NCBI GenBank assembly: GCA_025617745.1
Contig: CM046870.1
Coordinates: 26,021,501-26,085,500, forward strand
Length of the DNA: 64,000 nt
From: Heliocidaris erythrogramma
Taxonomy: Eukaryota; Echinodermata; Echinoidea; Camarodonta; Echinometridae
Direction: 5' to 3'
The notes under the pieces were generated by a model. The model ran no database searches and had not been told where the DNA came from. It worked only from the letters and a program-made list of their open reading frames with translations. Of the stretch, positions 1-9,400 are shown in pieces. The position numbers were made by a program, and so were the translations under genes. The first letter of the stretch is position 1. Each line of letters begins with the position of its first letter.

Positions 1-101
1 GTTTGTTGTAATAACAATGTTAATTTACATCTGCACATTTCAACTTTAGTTGACGCAGTTAAAAATGATTGAGCATCCCATTTGGCTTGTCATATTTAAG
101 T

Positions 102-160
102 CATTCGTAAAGTCATGCTTAACTTTACGAATGACATAGCTTTATGAAACACCCCAGGCA
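102..160. repeat. Foldback MITE end
   Basis: The arms GTCATTCGTAAAGT and ACTTTACGAATGAC form a hairpin, followed by TTTATGAAACACCCCAGG. That right-hand motif resembles the ends of the foldback elements at 9944 and 20213, so this is probably a short relative. The left boundary is not clear. Confidence 0.5.
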
Positions 161-221
161 GTAGAGGAGGTGATATGGTGACACAAACCGAATGATCCGG
201 AACAAGATTAATCCGATGATT

Positions 222-430
222 ACAGCTCTTGCTGCATATCGTACTATGGTCGCACTATTACTCGAGGGTATTAAGATCGAATGACGTTATTGTCGTACTA
301 TGATTGATCGACAATACTATAAAGGTCGAATCAAGCTCTTGCTCCATATCGTACTATGGTCGTACTAAGATTGATCTACAATACTATACAGGTCGCATTA
401 TGCTGTTGCTCTAGATCATACTATCGTGAA
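222..430. repeat. Short imperfect tandem repeat
   Basis: A motif GCTCTTGCTGCATATCGTAC recurs in variant form at about 226, 335 and 402, separated by sequence with GTACTATGATTGATC and ACAATACTATA. Spacing is about 109 and 67 bp, so one unit carries an extra block. No coding sense is seen. Confidence 0.5.
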
Positions 431-1542
431 ACATTAAAAAATAGAAGTAAGTTATGACGGAACATATTATATATATCAAACCGAACAAGAACCATGTACC
501 TTACTCAGACACTAACAACTAAAAATGTACTAAATATTTGCATATGTGTCCATTTCCTTATTCACATATAATAATTCGAAGATCGTAAACAAAAAAATTA
601 AGCAATATACGTATATATTTCAGATTTAGGAAATCTGAGCACCTTTCGAAACTTCGGTGTCAGTATTAAAATATAAAATCACTAAAAATCATTAATCATG
701 GGATAAATTTCAGTGAGGATATAATGATATGTTTCAAATGATCATATATTTTTCGTACACTCTTAAAATAATAAAATGTAACCCTTTTACCGCACTACGA
801 CTACATAATATGCTCAGCCTCTTGTTCTATCTAAAAAAATTTATAATTCGATATTATTTCTGTTGTCATTCTCATTATATATACACACACACACACATTA
901 AACTGAAAGATAATTTCATTACCCTTAAAATTGCACCGATTTCTTGGAATGAAAAGTATTTAAATATTTTCCATCATCCTTCGAATCAATATTATTCTTA
1001 ACAATTCAAATATAAGAAAGTTTAGTTTTGAAAAAATTGAAATTGCTGAAATCTACAAAAAATTAATTCTACTGGCAGCATATCATATAATAATTTATTT
1101 TTTGTTCATCCGACGGAAAAATAAAATTTGATTTTATTTTGAATTATTAGTGCTGACACTAAACCGACAGGCTTATTTACAAGATCAAATAAAAGAAAAT
1201 TGAGTATACCTGTATAAGAAAATATGAAATCTGAATCTATGGCCAACAGTTATAATTTGTAGTTACTGCTGAGGTTGTGGTGTGTATTTAGATGTGTGAT
1301 ATGTAATTATGATCAAAGAAACAGTTCTTAGCGTATAAGGCACTTACGATCCAATAGGAAAAGAATGTCATGGGCATTCAATGTTCGTTCAAGGTTATGT
1401 TTAATGGATACTTCTTTCAAAATGGCATATGAAAATTAATGTCACAAAATGTCTTACTCATCGTAAACGGATTTCTCTTAAAATTTTTGTTAGAAAACGA
1501 AGGCAGAAATGTTTTACTGAATTTTCTTTGCCTTCTACTGAG
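431..1542. other. AT-rich stretch, nothing recognised
   Basis: No exon, RNA gene or transposon end was recognised. Open frames here have low-complexity composition, such as the Ile/Tyr/His-rich one at 729-1001, and no splice context. Confidence 0.5.
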
Positions 1543-1640
1543 CAGTGGCGTATCCAAATATTGATAAACAGGGATGGGCGGACTCCTTTCCCTGACGGTG
1601 GTGTATTTTTTTTTCTCTGTGCCTTTAAACAAGCGGCATA
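1543..1640 (+). mobile_element. Orphan left end of a hAT-like MITE
   Basis: CAGTGGCGTATCC at 1543 is the same terminal sequence type as the complete hAT copies at 47698 and 48577. No matching right end or target duplication was found nearby, so this is a truncated end. Confidence 0.4.
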
Positions 1641-2105
1641 CCTCGGCTCTATTCTATGCTGGATACTTTATTGACTTTACACTCCAAATTGGATTAATCA
1701 ATTCAGACATTTCCAACTAATGTCACTGGTGGAAGTATGTCCGGTCATATGACAGGGACAATTGGTTGTTTTGGCCACTACTGACCAAAATTCTGGTAGA
1801 AATCAGACGCACAATCTATCAGAGACGTTGCTCAAAATTAAACAATATTCTGTTCATTATATCTTTTAAAAAAGAAAGTGAATTTTCTTTCAAACCGTCG
1901 TCAGTTTCCCGGCTAGGAGAGCAGAGTATGAAGAGGATATAATCCCATCCTTGCGGATATCTTTCAAAGGCTATTAGGTCTGTCCTTCTTGACGTGGTCC
2001 ACTTTCGAGAAAGAGGACAACCATTTTGAACAGAACTGACCGATTTTCTAGAAGGACACGGACCATGCAAAATCTACTTCTGAAATTTGCTCTTTGCTTT
2101 ATATT

Positions 2106-2363
2106 AATTTACCCAGGGGCGGATCCAGGATTTTGTATAAGGGGGGGGGGGGGTGGCGACAAAAAAATTTCGCCAGACCTCCAAAATTCGCTGGGGGGTA
2201 TGGAGTCTAGTATCCCTCCATAATTCTCTGACAAGCAAAAAAAAAGTTTTTGTTCTGAAAGGGGGTACAATCCAAAAAGGGGGCACAATGCATATTTTTC
2301 TTCCAAAAGGGGCGGGCACGGGCCGGAAGTGCCCCCCCCCCTTGATCCGCCCCTGAATTTACC
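2106..2363. mobile_element. Non-autonomous hAT transposon with 8-bp target duplication
   Basis: The element at 2114-2355 has perfect 12-bp inverted termini (CAGGGGCGGATC / GATCCGCCCCTG). It is flanked by a direct 8-bp repeat AATTTACC at 2106-2113 and 2356-2363. An 8-bp duplication with CAG...CTG ends is diagnostic of the hAT superfamily. It is 242 bp and has no transposase. It is related, in opposite orientation, to the element at 4873-5232. Confidence 0.9.
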
Positions 2364-2640
2364 CTCGTAATTTACGATTAATATCTAGTTAGCCTTAAGT
2401 TAATCACGCTGTAATTCTAATCATTGTACCCCTATATTAAATTTTCCATGTACCACATGTTTCCATAAATTATCATAAATTAATCACATTGTGATTTTGT
2501 TATAGTTACATTAACTCTAAGTTTATATGTTATTATGCTCCTAGTTTAATGTTCTTGGTTCAATAAGTTAAAGTTGTATATACTGTTGTACTTTATTTTA
2601 TATACGAATGTATAGCGCCATATTAAGCGCCATGCTTGAC
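2364..2640. other. AT-rich spacer
   Basis: Nothing was recognised. TTTATT around 2591 would be an AATAAA on the minus strand and might serve the transporter gene, but the distance and the intervening decayed repeats make this uncertain. Confidence 0.35.
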
Positions 2641-3165
2641 AGACCCATTAGAACTTTATAAGAAGGACAATCATTACAGGAAAGATAGCTCAGAATTGAC
2701 CAATCTTCTGTACATCAACTTAAAAAAGGACAGTGATTTTTTTCGTTGAAACAATCGACAGTTTTCTCTGTTATGAGAAGAGAATGATCCTTGCGGATAT
2801 CTTTCAAAGGCTGCGGTATATCTTTCATGGACTCGTCCATTTTTGAGAGGGAGGCGAAGGGTTTTTTAACCAAACTGAATAAGATTCTGGTAGAGAACTC
2901 TGACCCAGCACGATTCTATACCGGAGACGTTGCTCAGAACTGACACATCCTCGGTACATCAACATTTTAAAAGAAAGAAAATTAAACTGGACTTTTCTTT
3001 CAAACCGCCATCAGTCGCCATCTTTCTTGGAGTCCTCCATTTCTGTGCGAGAGGACACCCGTTTTGAACCAATGATACTGACCTAAATTTTGGTAGGACT
3101 CGGACCCACAATCTGCTTGAAATGTCGATCAAAATTGACCAATCTTTTGTACATCAACTTCGAAA

Positions 3166-3167
<2 letters not shown>

Positions 3168-3207
<40 letters not shown>
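3168..3207. repeat. (AC)n microsatellite
   Basis: Uninterrupted AC dinucleotides lie just downstream of the transporter stop codon, in its presumed 3' UTR. Confidence 0.95.
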
Positions 3208-3209
<2 letters not shown>

Positions 3210-3228
3210 GAATGATTATCTGACTTTC

Positions 3229-3488
3229 TTAAACCGCCGCCAGGTTCTCGGTTGGGAGAGGAGAGTATGAAGCAGATATAATCTCATCCTTGCGGATGTC
3301 TTTCAAAGGCAACGGTCTGTCTTTCTTGGAATCGTCCATTTCTACGAGGGGGGACAATCGTTTTCGCTTTGCTCGTGACCTTCTATTCAGGAGGTAGACG
3401 ATGAAAAACAAAATGGCGGACAGTCCCCAGAATGCGGCGCAAACAATCATGGAAAGTGTATATGATCCGGTAAGTTGATGGGTGATAC
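3229..3488 (-). CDS. Transporter exon 6 (terminal coding exon)
   Basis: The acceptor TTTTCTTTTCAG precedes GTATCACC. It encodes ITHQLTGSY, TM12 and a ~50-residue basic/acidic cytosolic tail ending ENLAAV before the stop. Its 3' half is the source of the decayed repeats downstream. Confidence 0.88.
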
Positions 3489-6400
3489 CTGAAAAGAAAA
3501 AAAAAGAAGATAATAATGAGAATGGCGAAAAACGGCGTAAATACATGAAATATCAGACATTTTATACGGAAAAAGAAGTTGGTTTTGAAAAGAACGAATA
3601 AAGAAAGCGTGATTGCGCACTATAGAACTCGACAAAACGTACCGGTAGCTCGTAACAAATATATGGGCTGGGGTGATTGTAACACAGGTCTCCTATAACC
3701 CTTTCATCCGCAACCACATGCCTGACATTGTATTGTAAGATGATGATCATTCAAAACAACCAGGTTCCTGCAGCGAAAATGGTTACCCCCAAATGTACAT
3801 TAAGGCCATTTTAAGGGTGAATACGAACTGGGATATACTTTGAATGATCCTTGAAAAAAAATTGAAAGAAATGACAGAAATAAATTGTTTGAATAGTCGT
3901 TTGGAAAAAAAGTTTGATAATAGAAGACGCGAGGGGAACTCGCTTTTACCGGGTACAACGGCTGCCAGGGCACTGCCGATCCCCCAGGCGACGAAGACTA
4001 AGGCATAGGCCTCGGCAGCCTTCTCTTTCCCGCTGAGTTCCACTCCCATACCGGTCGCCAGCGAGAAATAGAGCCCCCGCATCAATCCAATTACTGGAGA
4101 AAAAAAAATGAGTTTTATGATCATAATCAAGATGAAATCAATAATGCAACTGTATTAAGTGGCATCGCTATAGACCATTTAAAGGGATCGCCTGCACAAA
4201 TTTGTTTACACATTTGCCTACAAATTTTCGACAAGGAAAAAAAGAGAAAGGTTGTAAGATTTTTTTAATTTGCCGACAGGTATTAAAAGAAGATCTTGAA
4301 TAATCGCGATGAAAATTGTGATTAGTCGAAAATTTATGAGTTCTTAATAGTTGATATGTAAAATTGATTCTGAAGTTGTTTTCGATGGGGTAGACCACAT
4401 TGGCGTATTGACAAAAAGGAGAGGAATCATTCCCGGGCCGGGGCGTCTTTTTTCTGTCAGGATTTGCGCCACTGACAAGAGAAGGCAGTATTTGAGCGTC
4501 AAGAGGCCCCGTTTTGGAGACTTTGAGAGAGACTAAAACTTTAAGACTTCTATTTTCTCAAAGTTTCACCTTTACTTTATTTCAGCAAAAGAAAATTTTG
4601 TCAATGATAATTTTCTTACCCTCCCTGCCGAGTCTTGAAGGAATAAGCCGTATTGTCACCCCTTTTGGCGCTCGAAATACTGCCCTCTCTCGTCGATGGC
4701 GCAAGTCCTGACAACAAAAAAATAGCAGCCGGCGTTTGGGGGAGATGTGTCTGGGCAGCCCGAGTTCAAGTTATATTGATACCTTTTTCTGCACATGGGC
4801 CTTCAAATCCTGCACTATCACTATAATTACAATTAGTATCAGCATCATAATCATCATCATCATCGTCATCATCAGTGGCGGATTTAGGGGGAGGGAATAT
4901 CAGGCCCGTGACCCCCTCCCCCCCCCCCCCCCCCCTTTGGAAGAAAAATATGCATTGTGCTGTGCACCCCCTCCCTTCTTTCGATTGTGCCCCTCCCCCC
5001 TCTTTTTAGAACGAAAACCTTTTTGCGTGTGTGTGTGTGTTTTGTTGTTGGTTTTTTTGTGCTTTTCAGAGAATTATGGAGGGAACTGGACCCCCCCCCC
5101 CCCCCCCCCACTAAGCGACCTTTGGAGAGCTGGCGAGACCAAACAAACCGTGTCTCCCTTTTCCAAAAGTTGACAAACCTGCATTTGTGTGCCCCCCCCC
5201 CCCCCTTATACAAAATCCTGGATCCGCCCCTGGTCATCATCATCATGCATCGTTATCATCACCATCATTATCATCATGCGTCATCATCATCATCATCATC
5301 ATCAGTGGTGTACGTTCACAGGCCACTGGGGGCACGTACTCCCCCCCCCCCCCCCCCCCCAATCGAATGGCGAAGAAAAGAGGGAAAAGGAAAAAAATAG
5401 AAAAGAAAAAAAAAGGAGGAGGTAAAAGGAAGAGAAAAGAAGACGATTGGACTCCTTCTCGCACACTCCCCCTAATTCAGTGGCCTCGTAAATTCACGTT
5501 AAATTTCATGACTTAGACCTGTCCCCCCCCCCCCCCCCCCCCCATGATGACAGTGCCATGCCAGTGCCCCCTCAGTGGCTGGTCTCTATCTACACCAGTG
5601 ATTATCATTAAGATCATCATCATCATCATCAAAGGCAGTAAAGTGATAGTCGACATGCATGATCATCCTCACTATTAAATATGCATTGTGCTGTGCACCC
5701 CTCCCTTCTTTCGATTGTGCCCCCCCCCCTTTTAGAACGAAAACCTTTTTGCGTGTGTGTGTATGTTTTGTTGTTGGGTTTTTTTTGTGCTTTTCAGAGA
5801 ATTATGGAGGGAACTGGACCCCCCCCCCCCCCCACTAAGTGACCTTTGGAGAGCTGGCGAGACCAAAAAAAGCGTGTCTCCCTTTTCCAAAAGTTGACAA
5901 ACCTGCATTTGTGTGCCCCCCCCCCCTTATACAAAATCATGGATCCGCCCCTGGTCATCATCATCATGCATCGTTATCATCACCATCATTATCATCATGC
6001 GTCATCTTCATCATCATCAGTGGTGTACGTTCACAGGCCACTGGGGGGCACGTACTTCCCCCCCCCCCCCCCAATCGAATGGCGAAGAAAAGAGGGAAAA
6101 GGAAAAAATAGAAAAGGAAAAAAAAAAAGGAGGAGGTAAAAGGAAGAGAAAAGAAGACGATTGGACTCCTTCTCGCACACTCCCCCTAATTCAGTGGCCT
6201 CGTAAATTCACATTAAATTTTATGACTTAGACCTGTCCCCCCCCCCCCAACTCCCCCCCCCCCCCATGATGACAGTGCCATACCAGTGCCCCCTCAGTGG
6301 CTGGTCTCTATCTACACCAGTGATTATCATTAAGATCATCATCATCATCATCAAAGGCAGTAAAGTGATAGTCGACATGCATGATCATCCTCACTATTAA

Positions 6401-9400
6401 ATATGCATTGTGCTGTGCACCCCCTCCTTTCTTTCGATTGTGCCCCCCCCCCCCTTTTAGAACGAAAAACTTTTTTTGTGTGTGTGTGTGTGTTTTGTTG
6501 TTGGTTTTTTTTTTCAGAGAATTATGGAGGGAACTGGACCCCCCCCCCCCCCCCCCCCCCACTAAGCGACTTTTGGAGAGCTGGCGAGACCAAAAAAATG
6601 CGTGTCTCCCTTTTCCAAAAGTTGACAAACCTGCATTTGTGTGCCCCCCCCCCCCTTATATCCCAATATCCTGGATCCGCCCCTGGTCATCATCATGCAT
6701 CGTTATCATCACCATCATTATCATCATGCGTCATCATCATCATCATCATCATCAGTGGTGTACGTTCACAGGCCACTGGGGGCACGTACTCCCCCCCCCC
6801 CCCCCCCACCCCCCCCCCCCCCCAATCGAATGGCGAAGAAAAGAGGGAAAAGGAAAAAAATAGAAAAGAAAAAAAAAGGAGGAGGTAAAAGGAAGAGAAA
6901 AGAAGACGATTGGACTCCTTCTCGCACACTCCCCCTAATTCAGTGGCCTCGTAAATTCACATTAAATTTTATGACTTAGACCTGTCCCCCCCGCCCCCCC
7001 CCATGATGACAGTGCCATGCCAGTGCCCCCTCAGTGGCTGGTCTCTATCTACACCACTGATTATCATTAAGATCATCATCATCATCAAAGGCAGTTAAGT
7101 GATAGTCGACATGCATGATCATCCTCACTATTATTATCATTATCATTATCAACATCATGAATCATCATCATAATTAAGATCGTTAAGATCACAATTGATC
7201 GTCGTCTTCTTCTTCTTCTTCTTCTTCTTCTTCAGTATCATCATAACATCATACCATCATTATTATCACCATAATTATCATCATCATCACCACCACCACC
7301 GTCCTCATTATCATCAACATCATTATCACACTTACATATTGAATAGATGTAGAATATCCACTGTGGGGTGACGAGGAGGGCAACTACAGACACCCCACAA
7401 CTGATGACTGCAATGATGGGGTAGGTGAGGAGGATGGAGAAAGGAAGATATTGTACAAATAGAACTGATACCCTGCCAACCAATGCGCTACCGGCCAGGA
7501 ATGAGTGCAGCAAGGCAGTCTTCTTATCTGAGATCCCTTCTGATGTGAGGTAGCTACCCTGAAAAACATAGACATAAATTCACACACACGTGTTTAATAA
7601 TTGTTGTTGTTGTTTGGCAGCCAGTCAAGAGGACTAAGCAAGATGACTATTTTTACCACAAATGTTCATTTTTAAGTTCTAACAAGTTTCTTTCTTCTTT
7701 TTATATTTTCCTTGATGCCCCCCCCCCCCCCCCCTTCGATATCTCGGCCACGAAATTTTGCACAGACCTCTAAAATCGCGTACAGAACACAAATCCTTGC
7801 AAATTATATGCGTAAATACACCTTGTTTTAGTGATATCGAGTAATGAAAGGCCCTGGAGATAAAATTTCTATGCAAGAAGCTCTTTATAAACATTCAAAA
7901 CATTATTATGAAATTTAAAAAATGAAAGTAATTTCAATTCTTATGTATCCTTTTGTTTTACGAATTTCTTATGTATTTTCTTTGTTATTTTTATTGCTTT
8001 TTTTTTGCTCTGTTTCAAGATGTTATCTGGACCACTACTCAGTTAGAATAGATAATTATAACAGCTTAAATACAAAATTATAGGTGATAATGGAGGACTA
8101 TGAGGAAATGCCGTTTCCCATTCTTTTGTACACAAAACTCAAAAAATTCTCCGTTTTCGGGCTGACATACGGTCACAAAAGATCACGTAACTCGGTAATG
8201 GTTGGACCAATTTTCATAAACTTTGGTTTAAAAGGTGTACAAGACTTGAAAGAAAAAAGTCACAAAGTGGCGTGGCGTGAAATGCAGCGGTTCGAATTTG
8301 GCGGCGAAAATTGTCCAGGGGGCCATCATCCCCCCCCCCCCCCCGTCCTTTTAGGGTTAATGGTATAGTAGAGTTCTGGTCAATCATTTATAATGGGAAA
8401 AACTGTTCCAAAGCAATTGGGAAAGTTGGATTAGTTGTACATAAACACATGTGTCTAGTGTGAGATTTGGGGATTATCGAATTGATAAGAAATTCACTAC
8501 CGTTCCCCAAAAGGTTCTTGCACTGCACACAGAAGCGAGAATATAAAGTTGGCACGAATGTTCGGCCCGAATTTTTCAGCTATTTCTTGATGTATTTCTA
8601 ATATGACGGTATTTGAGGAGCAATCCTTTCTAGGGGACCTTCTTATTATGGCATTCTTCCTAACTGATACTAAAAATAATGAGAAAGATCACAAATTATG
8701 TTTTCCATCTTTCCCAGACTCTCAAGATAACCTCAATCCCCCTCTCTGCTTGCCCATAAAAAATCAATAAAACTGACGAAGAAATGCTTTTAAAAAGTAG
8801 CGAATCTCAAGGGTTACGTGAGATTGCAAAGAGTATTTTTTTCTTCTCGCCAGCCCTCCAAAAGTCGCTCAGTGGGGGGGGGGGGGTTGAGCCCTCCGTA
8901 ATTCTCTGACAAGCAACAAAAAAAAATTAAAAATAAAACACTTTTTGGTGTCAAAAGTTGTCAATCTACCCCCCTTGGCTACGATACGCTACTACTATGA
9001 GCCGTTGCCCCCCCCCCCCCTATTTATCAATTTCTGGATACGCCACTATTTTCTAGTCCCATGATGAATTGGTATCAGGCGCGTAACTGGGATTTAGTCA
9101 AGTTGAACACTTTTTTATTTGCTTTTCTCATGGACAGGAAACCCGGCTGGAAACCCTAGCTATTATTTCACTTTTTTTCCACTTTCCTTCCCCTCTCTCC
9201 CCTTTCACGTGACCCCCTTGTGCGCCCTCCCCTATCTAAGCCGGTTGGTATGGAAATGTTTTAAAAATTTAACCTAAAAATCACTATTCTGATGTCACTT
9301 TGGATAATTGTTCTCGCCTTATGATTCTTTTTTGTTGGTGTTCAAGCAAATTTCTGCTCGCCAGCTTGGGGGCGATACTACAAACGAATTTGAATAATTC

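Larger units (their letters stand above)
1820..3160 (-). repeat. Decayed tandem copies of the transporter gene's last exon and 3' UTR
   Basis: The coding segment of exon 6 around 3229-3365 (landmark TTGCGGATGTCTTTCAAAGG at 3291) recurs in degraded form at about 1880-2040 (landmark at 1951) and 2730-2870 (landmark at 2791). A shorter piece lies at about 2990-3075. The downstream motif ATTGACCAATCTTNTGTACATC also recurs at about 2695, 2940 and 3130, so the copied unit includes 3' UTR. Frames are broken, so these are not extra exons. A hAT MITE (2114-2355) sits among them. Confidence 0.65.
4946..7133. repeat. Three tandem copies of a ~730-bp block
   Basis: Units start with AAATATGCATTGTGCTG at 4946, 5677 and 6399, giving periods of 731 and 722 bp. 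Each holds the right part of the hAT element ending at 5232, 5953 and 6685, then a CATCAT stretch, then a second hAT-like MITE. Units differ mainly in poly-C and CAT run length and a few substitutions, so the duplication is young. The third unit ends at about 7133 in CACTATTA. Confidence 0.9.

Noticed and set aside
4736..6979. Several Pro/His-rich open frames
   Set aside because: They are translations of poly-C and CATCAT tracts inside the tandem MITE block and change frame with tract length.
8084..8368. 94-codon open frame in intron 3
   Set aside because: No splice sites in frame, no homology recognised, ends in a poly-C tract; it lies in the intron of the minus-strand gene.
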